This document shows positions 8,395 through 17,823 of a DNA stretch of 32,809 bases, piece after piece. Source of the stretch: Baffinella frigidus (lineage: Eukaryota; Cryptophyceae; Cryptomonadales; Baffinellaceae); contig MU646655.1 in the NCBI GenBank assembly GCA_026770585.1, forward strand, positions 242,456-275,264, given 5' to 3'. A model generated the notes under the pieces. The model was not told the DNA's origin. It did not search any database and saw only the letters and a program-made list of their open reading frames with translations. The translations under genes and the position numbers were made by a program. Each line of letters begins with the position of its first letter. Positions within the stretch are counted from its first letter, which is position 1.

Positions 8395-8692
8395 TCAGTC
8401 CCGCGACTCGCAGCAGCCTGCACACGATACAGGTTATCTAGCGCTGCCATCGTATGCATTATGAATACTCGTCTGGATGCGATTTGTACGTGAAAGTTGC
8501 CCGAGGAAGGCCACTCCATGGTAGAGCGCTTGCGGGAAAACTTGTCGGATTTCACGAGATTTTTTTTCAGAAATTCAGAACTTTTGTACCAGGACGTGAC
8601 ATGAAACCGGTCCATCTAAACGATTCTGGTACAAATTCTCTGAAATTCTGAAACATTTCTCGTTGAAATCCGCGACTCGCAGCAGCCTGCAT
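8395..8692 (-). other. Two upstream echoes of the exon head
   Basis: On the minus strand, ATAACCTGT..CG..TGCAG/GCTGCTGCGAGTCGCGG appears at 8692-8668 and 8417-8395. These are the first about 20 nt of the 8122-8185 exon plus a shared 25-bp intron tail. The piece between them has an inverted pair (GATTTGTAC..GTACAAATTC). Confidence 0.7.
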
Positions 8693-9000
8693 ACGAGACA
8701 GGTTATCTAGCTCTGCCTGAGTTTTATTACGACCCCCAAACTGAGGCCGTCTATTGGTTATCTAGCTCTGCCTGAGTTTTATTAAAGGCTTTCTAAACGC
8801 TTATGTACTGGATTTCTGCTCTTAAATGCTTTGGAGGACGAGCCCTAAACCCCACAACGAATCGTGTTCATTATGCATACTGGTCTGGATGCGATTTGTA
8901 CGTGAAAGTTGCCCGAGCAGGGCAACTCCCTGGTACAAATCGACGTCAGAAACACACGCGGAAAGTCCACTTCGGAGAGTCCTGGTGCCGACTAATCTAA
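8693..9000. other. No gene recognised
   Basis: It holds two copies of GGTTATCTAGCTCTGCCTGA (about 8700 and 8756), one inverted unit of the 33-bp minisatellite, and a copy of GGATGCGATTTGTACGTGAA also seen at 8474. No exon could be supported. Confidence 0.5.
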
Positions 9001-9136
9001 TCTCCATAGCAGAATTAATTAATCGCTTTCTGGCAACGAAAATTACTACACGGTTTGCTTATACAAGTAATAGTAGAGCATTTGTGTAGTAAATTTCGTT
9101 GCGCCAGAAGGAATTAATTAATACTTTTGTGGAGAT
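9001..9136. mobile_element. MITE family AC
   Basis: Inverted ends ATCTCCA and TGGAGAT continue through AATTAATTAAT and TTCTGGC to a shared inner module: CGAAAATTACTACAC facing TGTGTAGTAAATTTCGTTG. The arms are about 50 nt with gaps. Confidence 0.85.
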
Positions 9137-9308
9137 GAAATCCGCCGACGCATCCGCGCAGCAGGGAGGTCCCGGAAGCACTTTTCGAAGGGGGTTTCGA
9201 GCAGAAGCCCGGTCGTAAAATTTTGTCGCTGGCCGAAATATCGGTGAATTATATGTCTTTGTACCGGGCAATTCTAAATGAGAAAAAAAGAATAAATAGA
9301 CCGGTCTG

Positions 9309-9475
9309 CGGGAACCACGCAGGACCCTTTGATGGGGTATTCCAGGGTCGTTCTTGGAGCCATTGGGTCGTTCTTGGAGCCGTTTTCCTCTGAAAATTGA
9401 CTTGTGAATACCGTTTCCCTTCAAAATTGACTTTTGAATCCCCCCCCCCCCCTAGAGCCCTCCGTGGCCCCACCG
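9309..9475. mobile_element. Foldback family AB, copy 1
   Basis: CCACGCAGGACC near 9313 and the mirror CCCTCCGTGG. The interior has GGTATTCCAGGGTCG, a duplicated GAGCCATTGGGTCG and paired AAAATTGACTTTTGAAT words. A second copy is at 22573-22733. Confidence 0.75.
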
Positions 9476-9672
9476 TGTGGCTGGAAGTGGGTACCATCAG
9501 TACCAGGGCAGGCTCCGATTATTCGCCAGTTCCGCCACCCGGCAGTCAAAAAGCCAGTACCAAAGGGGCAGCTAACATGCTTTTTCGGCGAGCCCAGTTT
9601 TACTCATGCAGAGCAAGGAACTGTTTGACGACTCTTTTAGCAGCAGCCCGGGCGCGTCGACCCGCGTGTTAA

Positions 9673-9832
9673 TAGGCTAACGGCCTGAAAATGGGGTAGT
9701 TAGGCCTACGGCATTGCCTAGGACTTCCTACCGTAGGCCGAGACTTTTTGGTCCTAGGATCCCTCGGCCTACGGTAGGAGGTCCTAGGCAATGCCGTAGG
9801 CCTAACTACCCCATTTTCAGGCCGTTAGCCTA
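9673..9832. mobile_element. MITE family F, copy 3
   Basis: The most regular copy: TAGGCTAACGGCCTGAAAAT to GGCCGTTAGCCTA, TA at both ends. The arms contain CCTAGGACTTCCTACCGTAG and its complement. Confidence 0.95.
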
Positions 9833-9839
9833 TGAGTGA

Positions 9840-10180
9840 CACCCCTTTGTCTAGTGCCTCCTGTCACGGCTCCTCCGCCCCCCCCACCCCCCCGCGCCAC
9901 GATGCCAAGTGAGGCTCTAGTCGTGCCGCACGGTCTAGCTCTGCCTCGCTCGGGTTGACCGGCCGACAGTTCTCGACATGCTGGGTTTGCGGTACACATC
10001 CGTCAACTTCGGAGCGGGACAGAGCCTGGGCTCACCAAATCGGCGAGCCCGAATAGACTGAGGCAGAGCTTGGAGTCAGCGTCGCGGGTCACAGCCCCCG
10101 AACCACACCACCAGCAACCCGTTGAAGCTTTTAACCGGATCGGGTACTGAAGTAAATTTCAGGTAACCCCAAGAAATCTC
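9840..10180. other. No gene recognised (C-rich and GTTGAC-rich)
   Basis: A run of CCCCCCCACCCCCCC at about 9880, then CGTCAACTTCGGAGCG and GAGGCAGAGCTTGG, words seen in the AAGTTGAC elements. No splice-bounded coding stretch found. Confidence 0.4.
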
Positions 10181-10555
10181 TTGGGTATCTCCCGTCAGCA
10201 ATTCGAGGTCCTTAGGATTTCCTACCGTAGGGTCCTACGAATAAACGAAAAAAATCATTCCCGGATCTTGCAAGGATCCGGTAAAAGCTGCTGCGGATTG
10301 CTGGTGGCAGCCCAGCCATCCGCTGGGTGCCAGCCCACCAGCCCTCAAGAGTGGGAGCAACTCGCCTTTTTCAACCCCCTTGATGTGTACTGGAGGTCGC
10401 CGGAATCTGGCGACCTGTGTTACAAACCAGGGGTCTCGACAAAGAGGATTTGCTCCCCCTCCCTGAGGGCTGGTGGGCGGAGGGAGGGTTGGTCGGACAT
10501 CGGGAAGCGAACAGTTGCAATCGACAAGAGAGGAGACACACAGGACAAGGAATAA
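10181..10555 (+). CDS. Open frame, 124 codons, unrecognised
   Basis: An uninterrupted ATG-to-stop frame in a repeat-poor, GC-rich stretch. It includes WEQLAFFNPLDVYWRSPES and ends KRGDTQDKE. An overlapping minus-strand frame of similar length exists (10235-10615), so open length alone proves little in this base composition. The start region contains a lone CCTACCGTAGGGTCCTACG core motif. It could be a decayed gene or chance. Confidence 0.2.
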   Translation: MGISRQQFEVLRISYRRVLRINEKNHSRILQGSGKSCCGLLVAAQPSAGCQPTSPQEWEQLAFFNPLDVYWRSPESGDLCYKPGVSTKRICSPSLRAGGRREGWSDIGKRTVAIDKRGDTQDKE

Positions 10556-10633
10556 CCCCAGCTTAGTCACCAGCCGTGGGTCTCGTTCGAGGAGCCCTGC
10601 CTCCCCCCGCACCATCGGGCGTGTGATCTCGGC

Positions 10634-11008
10634 TCACCGACCTCTGCGCCCCTGCTCAACACCGTTGTCTCCGTCGGGGGGGGGGTACGTGGTATCAAGA
10701 AAGGTTTCTCCCTCTAGGGGCTGTGACCTCGTGCGTGGCAAGAAGCTTGGTAGCTCCTGCATCCTGAGCCCCCCCACCGGGCATTGGCCTTTCCTTGGAG
10801 CACAGAGCGGGGAAACGCCCGGCCCCCGTCCGGCCGCCGGAAGCCATGTGGAGGCAGCAAAACAGGCCTGGGCAGGGGGTCCGCCCCGGCGCGCGGCCGC
10901 AGGAGACGCATCAGCAGCCACGCTCACCAGCAGAACAAAGGCTGCGGCTAGTGCGGTGCTGGCGCGCGTCCGGGGGTGCCCGGAAGGCATGCTCCCCAAC
11001 TCCCGCAC
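10634..11008 (-). CDS. Possible secreted or plastid-targeted leader exon
   Basis: A 124-codon frame. After a second Met (MPSGHPRTR) comes a hydrophobic stretch, STALAAAFVLLVSVAADA, that looks like a signal peptide, then an Arg/Ala/Pro-rich low-acidic segment with ACFAASTW. Such a signal peptide plus basic, hydroxylated tail resembles leaders of proteins imported into secondary plastids, and this is inference only. Possible donors are CTG/GTGAGC and GAG/GTCACA. Other strands and frames are also open here, so this needs homology support. Confidence 0.3.
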   Translation of the reverse strand: MRELGSMPSGHPRTRASTALAAAFVLLVSVAADASPAAARRGGPPAQACFAASTWLPAAGRGPGVSPLCAPRKGQCPVGGLRMQELPSFLPRTRSQPLEGETFLDTTYPPPDGDNGVEQGRRGR

Positions 11009-11039
11009 GGACTTTCCGAGTCCGAAACCTGTCCGCTTG

Positions 11040-11140
11040 GTCTACAGGTTATGAGCTATTTGAGGGGTTCATGCTCCTTAAGCTCCATAAGGGGGACCTA
11101 AAGGACCTTTAGAAAGGACCTAAAGGACCTAAAGGACAAT
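11040..11140 (-). repeat. Dispersed repeat W, partial (AAAGGACCTAAAGGACC)
   Basis: CTCCATAAGGGGGACCTAAA then three AAAGGACCTAAAGG words. The preceding CGAGTCCGAAACCTGTCCGC (about 11015) recurs at 12918. Fuller copies of W are at 12009, 12783, 13330, 15372 and 17455. Confidence 0.7.
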
Positions 11141-11223
11141 TCCATTGTTTTTTTGGTGCTTTTAAAGGGGGAAAGGGGGCTCGGCCGGGCCTGCATAGGC
11201 GGGGTCGAGGAGCTCATCCGTAG

Positions 11224-11267
11224 ATTGTTCCCATCTCCTCAAGAGCGAGGTGGGCGTGGCCTTCGAT
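11224..11267 (+). CDS. Candidate small exon
   Basis: 44 bp, phase 1 to 0, between CCGTAG and an ideal donor GTGAGT. It reads CSHLLKSEVGVAFD. The donor and composition favour a real exon, but no partner exon is identified. Confidence 0.3.
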
Positions 11268-11269
11268 GT

Positions 11270-12008
11270 GAGTGTGATACAAAGCACCAAAGCACCACCA
11301 AATCACCACCAAAGTTTATTTTCGGGCAGCTTGAGCCCTCCGGTCTCGTCCCACCTCTCCCCCTGGCGTGAAGCGGTCGTGTTTGTCAACTTACTAAACT
11401 TCGCCTGTCCCCACTTTTTGGTTCATAAAGGACCTACCACACAAACCGCACCCGGAGGCGAAAGGGGCTACAGAATTTAAGACGCAAAATCGGTCTTATC
11501 ATACACACACTTTCGCAACGTTTCACGACTACACGGGCCCCTTTTTCGAGACAAAGAAGTAACATTCCGAAGTTTTCTGATAATTTTCACCAAAAATCTC
11601 AAATTTTGTTTCTTTATGTAAAAATACGCAACGTTTCACGAAAATCTTCGTCAAATCGTAAGCCTTTTGGTATCCGGGTGCGGACACTACGAGGAACAGT
11701 CTCGAGTCAATTATTGGATTTTTTCTAAGGAAACGCGCCCAAAGTCAGCAATTGTTGGTCGTGTTACATCGGATATCCGGGGCTGGCGTGCCTCGCAGTC
11801 TTTTGAGTGGTCACACGGTGGACTGCAAACCTTTTATAAAGGTCAACTTACCTTGAGGCAATTAACTTTCAGGATTTTCTGGTGCTATTTGGTTACGTTA
11901 CACCCTGACTTCCTGGGCCAACGAAACCTTCGTAGCCCACCGCGTGGATAACCGCAGTTTTTCTTGGAAAACGAGCAACATGGCGAAGCCCCCGGCATCA
12001 TCGTCCCC
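11270..12008. other. No gene recognised
   Basis: Contains AGCACCAAAGCACCACC words, two copies of CGCAACGTTTCACGA (11514 and 11627), and AT-rich sequence. Short frames exist in all phases without splice or domain support. Confidence 0.4.
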
Positions 12009-12125
12009 GCGCCACAGCTGCCGAAACGCGATCCGAGAGCAAAAATGCTTTCTCTGCAGTCCTTTCTACGGAAGGGCGTGTCGTTGGCATATGTTGGGAG
12101 CATCTAAAACCTAAAGGACCTAAGC
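12009..12125 (+). repeat. Dispersed repeat W, copy 1
   Basis: CGAAACGCGATCCGAGAGCA, TTTCTCTGCAGTCCTTTCTA, GGAAGGGCGTGTCGTTGGCA and AAACCTAAAGGACCTAA in order. It is inverted at 12783-12905 and 17455-17570. In this copy the frame MLSLQSFLRKGVSLAYVG is open, which may reflect an old exon captured in the repeat. Confidence 0.8.
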
Positions 12126-12142
12126 AAGACAGTTCCGGTCTT

Positions 12143-12279
12143 ATCCGGGGAAGACAGTTTTTCTTTCATTCCCTGGAAACGAAAATCAGCACACAATTCG
12201 TTCTTACTAGCAACATTGAAGGATCTGTGTAGTAATTTTCGTTACCAGTGAAATGAAAGAAAAATAGGTTTCCCCTGAT
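12143..12279. mobile_element. MITE family C, copy 2
   Basis: ATCCGGGGAAGACAGTTTTT to AAAAATAGGTTTCCCCTGAT as imperfect inverted ends. The inner module is CGAAAATCAGCACAC facing TGTGTAGTAATTTTCGTTAC. Confidence 0.75.
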
Positions 12280-12359
12280 GAGGTCTTTGCCTGGCGACGG
12301 CATGGGTTTTGCAAAACGGATTATCCTCTCTAAATAAATCAGAATTGCTCAGAATTGCC

Positions 12360-12611
12360 TCAGACGCAGCCTCGGTGGGGGTGCATACATGGCGGCCGTG
12401 GTAGAATCAATACACGTTTCTCAGGCCACGGCTCCCCGCAGTAAGTCGCTATGTTGGTGTCGACCAGTAATTGAAACGCTCTGTCTCTCTCTCTTGGGGG
12501 CCGTGTGGGTAGCAATAAACGTCCAAGGCTTTCCGCTGCAAGTCGCCCTCTTCGTAGGGTAGGATTGAAGCTCAGACATACCGTCGGTGGAAGTGGGGGC
12601 GCACACACCTT
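12360..12611 (-). other. Dispersed-repeat piece with open minus frames
   Basis: On the minus strand GCCGCCATGTATGCACCCCC + ACCGAGGCTGCGTCTG closely matches the plus-strand piece at 13698-13730, where the reading AAMYATPPRL is shared (AAMYAPPPRL here). Two overlapping minus frames are open. I read it as a repeat that once held coding sequence. Confidence 0.4.
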
Positions 12612-12748
12612 GAACCCTAAACCCTAAACACTAAACCCTAAACACTAAACACTAAACACTAAACCCTAAACCCTAAACCCTAAACCTTAAACCCTAAACC
12701 CTAAACCCTAAACCCTAAACCCTAAACCCTAAACCCTAAACCCTAAGC
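12612..12748 (-). repeat. CCCTAAA array
   Basis: Nearly pure CCCTAAA with CACTAAA variants at its left end, opposite in orientation to most other arrays of the window. Confidence 0.95.
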
Positions 12749-12782
12749 TATCTTGGAACGTGCACTGCTGGGACGTCGAGTC

Positions 12783-12905
12783 CGGAGGTGCGCCCTTTAG
12801 GTCCTTTAGGTTTTGATTTCTCCCAACATATGCCAACGATACGCCCTTCCGTAGAAAGGACTGCAGAGAGAGCATTTTTGCTCTCGGATCGCGTTTCGCT
12901 CTCCA
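12783..12905 (-). repeat. Dispersed repeat W, copy 2 (inverted)
   Basis: Reverse complement of the 12009 copy: CTTTAGGTCCTTTAGGTTTT to CTCTCGGATCGCGTTTCG. Copies 1 and 2 form a large inverted repeat around element C2 and the CCCTAAA array. Confidence 0.85.
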
Positions 12906-12939
12906 GCCGTATCCCGTTCCGAGTCCGAAACCTGTTCGC

Positions 12940-13320
12940 GTGGTAGAGTCGTTTTCGGATCCGACCGACTTCGGGCTAGGTAGGGAGCGCCACGCGACGC
13001 GCCAAGGGGACTCTATCGTTGCTTCCTTTCTCAAATTACTACACAAAAGATTCGTACTAATGATTATAAAGGGGTCGCATTGTAAAGTTTTAAGGGGAAG
13101 AAGAAGCGGTCGCGTCCGATTGGCATGGAATACATTTGTTTTAATATTTGGTCACGCGGTGCAACAATCCATTTGTAAAAGAAGTCGTCACAGATCCGTA
13201 TTCCTGGTACTAATTCAGGCTGTTGGGGGCGCAGACAGATCTGTCTTATTCCAAGGTGATCTCAGGGAAATTCTAGACCCTGTTAGGGGTCACGCAGGCG
13301 CGGGGCGTGGCGAACTCTAA
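12940..13320 (+). CDS. Open frame, 126 codons, unrecognised
   Basis: A continuous frame including SFLKLLHKRFVLMIIKG and RLAWNTFVLIFGHAVQQ. No start context, domain or splice signal supports it. The region also contains a lone AATTACTACACAAAAG word from the MITE module. It may be chance. Confidence 0.15.
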   Translation: MVESFSDPTDFGLGRERHATRQGDSIVASFLKLLHKRFVLMIIKGSHCKVLRGRRSGRVRLAWNTFVLIFGHAVQQSICKRSRHRSVFLVLIQAVGGADRSVLFQGDLREILDPVRGHAGAGRGEL

Positions 13321-13329
13321 GAGAGAGAT

Positions 13330-13412
13330 GCTTTAGGTCCTTTGGGTTCTTTTAACTCCCACCATAGGGGGACACCGGAACTTATCCTGCAGAAAGGCCA
13401 TGCTTCATTTCG
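13330..13412 (-). repeat. Dispersed repeat W, copy 3
   Basis: CTTTAGGTCCTTTGGGTTCT, then CTCCCACCAT and GACACCGGAACTTATCCTGC. It pairs with the 15372 copy, which shares the ACTGGAACTTATCTGCAGAA branch. Confidence 0.75.
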
Positions 13413-13496
13413 GACCACAACAGCCCCCCCGGTGCAGAAGGAGAAGATGCTACTGTAAAGCAACTGATGCAGAGAGAGGAGACGGTACACCGCCTC

Positions 13497-13617
13497 TACA
13501 GGGGTACCTCGCTCATAAGAAACCGCCCCCCCCTAAGACCCTACAGTAGGCCTATGCCTAGGGCCCTATAGTGGTCCTAGGGGGGCGGGCGTTTCTTATG
13601 AGAGAGGCACCCCTGTA
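13497..13617. mobile_element. MITE family L, copy 1
   Basis: TACAGGGGTACCTCGCTCAT to GGCACCCCTGTA with the core CCTACAGTAGG..CCTAGGGCCC. TA is at both borders. The eight bases CGCCTCTA occur on both sides (13491 and 13621), which may be an older host duplication. Confidence 0.9.
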
Positions 13618-14064
13618 CATCGCCTCTACTAACAAAGAGCGCGCCCCTGCCAAGGCGTGGAGATCTAGAGAGGCCTTTATTATTGCCAACGTGGCTGCCA
13701 TGTATGCAACCCCACCGAGACTGTGTCTGGGCAGGGGCGCTGAGGTCATGTGCGCTCTACACGTTGTGTACGAACGGAGACAGGGGCGCAACCGCCCCCA
13801 TCTCCGGGAAAGGAACCAACGCCCCTATTCAGAGAGATTGATAATTTATTGCCAAACAACCAGCGTCAGCGCCGCACATGCTACGCATTGTGCCACTTAC
13901 TGTACCCCGTGTCGGCCGCTCATACGAGCATTTTCCGGATGGATTCTAACTCCACCTCCTACGCCCCTATTATTCACAAAGAGTACCCTCCTCCCAAAAC
14001 CCTGCACCCTCAAGAATACCCTAAACCCCAAACCCTGAACCCTGAACACCTTGAATACCAGTAA
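13618..14064 (+). pseudogene. Composite repeat with coding-like frames
   Basis: One frame runs from 13571 to 14038 (including EAFIIANVAAMYATPPRL), and another (13750-14064) reads REIDNLLPNNQRQRRTCYA then LCHLLYPVSAAHTSIFR. The second part is a dispersed module, repeated inverted at 15160-15290 and 16354-16436 with small indels that change frame. I read it as a captured or decayed coding piece rather than a working gene. The tail passes into CCCTAAA-like sequence at 14000-14045. Confidence 0.35.
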
Positions 14065-14102
14065 TCATACAGATCTTTAATAACAAAGGCCTTTCGCTCA
14101 TC

Positions 14103-14819
14103 CTAAGCACCCACACCAGGCCCCCCAGGCTCGCCCACGGCCCGTCCTGCCTCTGAGAGCTTTGGTCGGACAGGTGATGAGCCTCGATGGTTCCGGCCGA
14201 GGCTCACAGCCTCGACAATTGGAACCATTTGGTGGGTTGTTGGAGCCATTGCCGCTCCCGCACAGGCGCTGGCCTCCAGGAAGAAGAGTGAATATCGCAC
14301 GCCTGGTTCAGGGTTTAGGGTTTAGGGTTTGGGGTTTAGGGTTTAGGGTTCAGGGTCTAGGGTTTAGGGTTTAGGGTTGAGGGTTTAGGGTTGAGGGTTG
14401 AGGGTTTAGAGTTTAGGGTTGAGGGTTTAGGGTTTAGGGTTTAGGGTTTAGGGTTTAGGGTTTAGGGTTTAGGGTTGAGGGTGTAGGGTGTAGGATGTAG
14501 GGTGTAGGGTGTAGGGTGTAGGGTGTAGGGTGTAGGGTGTAGGGTCAAGGATTTTAGATTTTAGATCTTAGGTTTAGGTTTTCGGGTTTAGGGTTTGGGG
14601 TTTAGGGTTCAGGGCTTAGGGTTTAGGGTTTAGAGTATAACCGCGCGTGTGGAGGGTGACGCCGTGGGCGATAGGGTGTAGGGTGTAGGGTCAAGGATTT
14701 TAGATTTTAGATCTTAGGTTTAGGTTTTCGGGTTTAGGGTTTGGGGTTTAGGGTTCAGGGCTTAGGGTTTAGGGTTTAGAGTATAACCGCGCGTGTGGAG
14801 GGTGACGCCGTGGGCGATG
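14103..14819 (-). CDS. Gene model 3: last two exons
   Basis: Exons 14819-14788 (phase 2 to 1) and 14302-14103 (phase 1 to TAG) join in frame. The first reads IAHGVTLHTR before GTTATA. The second begins VRYSLFFLEASACAGAAMAP and ends GEPGGPGVGA. The intron is a TTTAGGG array, read as CCCTAAA on the transcript, ending CTGAACCAG. It includes a 146-bp tandem duplication that copied the tail of the first exon. Family unknown. A GGTTCC/GGAACC inverted pair lies inside the last exon at about 14185-14227. Confidence 0.4.
14303..14640 (+). repeat. TTTAGGG array
   Basis: Runs of TTTAGGG, TTGAGGG and TGTAGGG. It forms most of the intron of gene model 3. Confidence 0.95.
14515..14808. repeat. 146-bp tandem duplication carrying an exon tail
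   Basis: TCAAGGATTTTAGATTTTAG recurs at 14545 and 14691 with 146-bp spacing and almost no changes. The unit includes the tail of the 14788-14819 exon plus its GTTATA donor, so an exact exon-tail echo lies at 14642-14671. Confidence 0.9.
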
Positions 14820-14897
14820 CTGGCGTTGTGGTTCAGGATAGGGTTTAGGGTTTAGGGTTTAGTTTAGGGTTAGGGTTTAGGGTTTAGGTTTCAGAGG

Positions 14898-14999
14898 TCC
14901 CTTAAGTGGCCAGGCAGTCAAATTTGACGGCCAAGAGGTCCCAGACAGGTCCTAGGGCCCTACGGTAGGGCGTGTGCGCCTACTGGCCACTTAAGGGAT
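14898..14999. mobile_element. MITE family K, copy 2
   Basis: TCCCTTAAGTGGCCAGGCAG to TGGCCACTTAAGGGATA with the core CCTAGGGCCCTACGGTAGGG. TA is kept at the right border only. Confidence 0.85.
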
Positions 15000-15022
15000 A
15001 CCGTCCAGCAGCCATCCCAAGC

Positions 15023-15127
15023 GGCTCAAATAGTGCCCTGTAAGGTCTTCGATTTTATCTTGGATCGGGGTCGGATCCGACCCCGATCCGAGGTAAATCG
15101 AAAATGCCCCAGGACACTATTTGAGCC
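15023..15127. mobile_element. Foldback element U
   Basis: GGCTCAAATAGTGCCCTG and CAGGACACTATTTGAGCC are inverted ends. The centre is the palindrome GGTCGGATCCGACC inside GATCGGGG..CCCCGATC. The arms span nearly the whole element. Confidence 0.85.
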
Positions 15128-15159
15128 ACCTCCAAGGGCTAGTGGGGAGGACTAGGTTG

Positions 15160-15290
15160 TAGGAGGTGGAGATAGAACCCATCCGGGAAAAGCTCGCAAG
15201 TGCGGCCACGGGGTACAGTATGTAGCACAATGCGGAAGGCATGTGCGGCGCTGACGCTGGTTGTTGACAATAGATTACCAATCTCTCTAG
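15160..15290 (-). repeat. Dispersed coding-like module, copy 2
   Basis: Inverted copy of the piece at about 13835-13960. The minus-strand frame REIGNLLSTTSVSAAHAFR is open. One base fewer than the 13.8-kb copy after CTATTG shifts the frame. Confidence 0.6.
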
Positions 15291-15371
15291 GACGGTGCGT
15301 GTCCTTATTCGCGAAAACAAACATGTCGGGGTCACAGACACCGTGGCACGATTTGTTCACTGTATTTACTC

Positions 15372-15480
15372 TTTAGGTCCTTCAGGTTCTTCGAGCTCCC
15401 AGCATAGGCGGACACTGGAACTTATCTGCAGAAAAGCCATGCATCCTCTCGGATCAGATCAAGCCCCCCCCTGTACAGAG
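15372..15480 (-). repeat. Dispersed repeat W, copy 4
   Basis: CTTTAGGTCCTTCAGGTTCT, CTCCCAGCAT, ACACTGGAACTTATCTGCAG and CCATGCATCCTCTCGGATC in order. Confidence 0.75.
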
Positions 15481-15539
15481 GATTGCGGCAGAACCGGCTA
15501 AAGGGTATCCTCATGGGGCGTTTGAGGTATCCCCAATGT

Positions 15540-16130
15540 CGGGGTTTAGGGTTTAGGGTTTAGGGTTTAGGGTGTAGGGTGTAGGGTGTGGGGTGTAGGA
15601 TGAAGGGTGAAGGGTGAAGGCTTTAGGGTTTAGAGTTTAGGGTTTAGGGTTGAGAGTTTAGGGTGTAGGGTGTAGGGTTTAGGGTTTAGGGTCTCGGGTT
15701 TAGGATGTTGGGTTTATTGTTTAGGGTTTGGGTTTGGGGTTTGGGGTTTGGGTTCGGGGTGTAGGGTTTGGGGTTTAGGGTTTGAGGTTCAGGTTTCAGG
15801 GTCTAGGGTGTAGGGTTTAGGGGTTACGGCTTTGGGTTCAGGGTTTGGGGTTTAGGGTTCAGGGTTCAGGGTTTAGGGTTAAGGGTTTAGGTTTTTTTTT
15901 TTTTGGTTTGGGGTGTAGGGTTTGGGGTTTAAGGTTTGAAGTTCAGGTTTCAGGGTCTAGAATGTACGGCTTAGGGCTTAGGGCTTAGGGTTCAGGGTCT
16001 AGGGTTTAGGGTTCAGGGTTTAGGGTTCAGGGTTTAGGGTTTAGGGATCATGGTTTAGGGTTTAGGGTTTAGGGTTTAGGGTTTAGGGTTTAGGGTTTAG
16101 GGTTTAGGGTTTAGGGTTTAGAGTGTAGGC
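15540..16130 (+). repeat. Large TTTAGGG array with variants
   Basis: TTTAGGG, TGTAGGG, TGAAGGG and TTTGGGG blocks. The GGTTTGGGGTGTAGGGTTTG segment recurs at about 15742 and 15903. The right end (16030-16130) is nearly pure. No exon could be placed beside it. Confidence 0.95.
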
Positions 16131-16850
16131 TTCTAAAATGGTTGTAAAATTCTTTTACAACGACAATTTTAAGTTGAAGAGACGTGGAACCTCTGTCACG
16201 TCCATATGTTGGGTGGTGCTAGGAGCTGGAGGTCAGCAAAGAGAAACCCCACTCGTGTAAAGCAAAGAGAAACCCCCACTCTACCCGAGGGCGACGCGCG
16301 GCACACTATCGTGGCGGTTCGTATGAGGTAGACTTAGAATCCAGGATGAGCGGCCGACACGGGGTACAGTATGTGGCACAATGCGTAGCATGTGCGGCGC
16401 TGACGCTGGTTGTTTGGCAATAAATTATCAATCTCTCTCTGCTGGGTGGTAAAGAGGCGTGGCACGTTTTGCTGGCCCATCAAAACACGGGTCGTTTCAC
16501 TCTTTTAAAATGCCTTTGAAAAGTCTCTTTGGGGATGCGCGCCTCCAGGTTTGCTGATCATAAATCGTCAAATTAATTCCCTTAAACGTCGGTTTAGGGC
16601 CATTCCGGTAGAACTTGTCCGCTTTTCGACTTCGAAATTTCAAGATTTCAGACTTCAAAAAGGGTGTAAAGGCCATAAAACGTTTTGATACGCACCGGTG
16701 CAATATCATAGTACAAATGAAGTCTTGACGTCTCGAAGTCTCGAAGTCGAACAACGGACAAGTCTTACCAGAATAGCTCTACCCCCTCGCTATCCGAGCG
16801 AGGTATTCGTTTCTTCAACGACACGGCCCTTGAAAATCCTTTTACGACCG
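16131..16850. other. No gene recognised; repeat pieces
   Basis: Holds a GTTGTAAAA/TTTTACAAC hairpin (16141-16161), a doubled AGCAAAGAGAAACCCC, the third copy of the coding-like module (16354-16436, inverted) and a family Z end at about 16785. The minus frame 16497-16754 has no supporting feature. Confidence 0.5.
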
Positions 16851-16858
16851 CACTTTAA

Positions 16859-16960
16859 TAGGGTAACGGCCTGAAAAGGGACCAAAAAGTCTCGGCCTAC
16901 GGTAGGAGGTCCTAGGCAATGCCGTAGGCCTAACTACCCCATTTTCAGGACGTTAGCCTA
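16859..16960. mobile_element. MITE family F, copy 4 (left arm deleted)
   Basis: TA and GGGTAACGGCCTGAAAA are kept, then the left core is missing up to GGGACCAAAAAGTCTCGGCC. The right arm, with CCTACGGTAGG and TTAGCCTA, is intact. Confidence 0.85.
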
Positions 16961-17094
16961 TGAACTTGTAAAATCGTGTTCTGAAGGTTTTTCGAGTGGC
17001 TGATGTCAAGTTCAAATAACCCTCAAATCCCAATAATCCTCTATCGATTCCAATAACCCTCGATAGATCCCATTAGCCCTCGATAGAGGGTTCC

Positions 17095-17238
17095 TTGGTC
17101 GGATAGCGAGGGGGCAAACGGATCTTTTAAATTCGGGTACGAATTCAAAAACTGGTACGAGTCGTGTCCAACTTGTGGCCGCCTGACTGCACAACACTGT
17201 AGTCAAACCAGACCGTTTGCCCCCTCGCTATCCGACCA
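17095..17238. mobile_element. MITE family Z, copy 2
   Basis: CTTGGTCGGATAGCGAGGGG to CCCCTCGCTATCCGACCAAG. It is preceded by several AATAACCCTCNATNGA words that recur at 17730-17790 and 19470-19565. Confidence 0.85.
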
Positions 17239-17385
17239 AGCCATCTTGCACAGATCCTGACTTCTAGTTCCTGCAATTGAAACAAATCGAAGCAAAGAGA
17301 GATTTTATTGATTACGAGACCAGCATGACCACACTCTAAGACCCCCTGCGGGGGTTTGAGTTCTACTAGGATCTAGGTTTCTCTC
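17186..17385. repeat. Two-block dispersed repeat, copy 1
   Basis: Block B (17186-17282: CTGTAGTCAAACCAGACCG, TATCCGACCAAG, CTTGCACAGATCCTGACTTC) followed by block A inverted (17291-17385: ATTGATTACGAGACCAGCAT, ACCCCCTGCGGGGGT). The copy at 19105-19302 has A and B with A in the opposite orientation. Confidence 0.75.
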
Positions 17386-17454
17386 ACACTACACGTTTTT
17401 GTGAAACGGAGCAAAGGGGATAGATTGGGATTGGAGGTGCTTTGGTGCTTTGGT

Positions 17455-17570
17455 GCTTTAGGTCCTTTAGGTTTTAATTTCTCCCAACATGGCCCAACGA
17501 CACGCCCTTCCGTAGAAAGGACTGCAGAGAAAGCATTTTTTGCTTTCGGATCGCGTTTAGCTCTCCAGTG
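17455..17570 (-). repeat. Dispersed repeat W, copy 5
   Basis: CTTTAGGTCCTTTAGGTTTT, CTCCCAACATGGCCCAACGA, CGTAGAAAGGACTGCAGAGA and GCTTTCGGATCGCG. It is close to the 12783 copy. Confidence 0.85.
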
Positions 17571-17823
17571 CAGAGTGGAGGGATTTGACCAGCTGACCCT
17601 CCCAATAACGAGAAGAGACTTTTATTGAACTTATGACGTCGGACCATAAACTTAAGGCGTCCAGAGAGGGCTCGAAATTAAAACCTCAAGGACCTAAAGG
17701 ACGAACTAAGACCAGTAAATGCTTCTCCAATAACCCTCTACGGGATTTGACCACTCAATAACCCTCTATCGACCCCCTGCAGAGATCCCTGCACTTCGAG
17801 CTTACTCAACTCTCTGCTGCCCG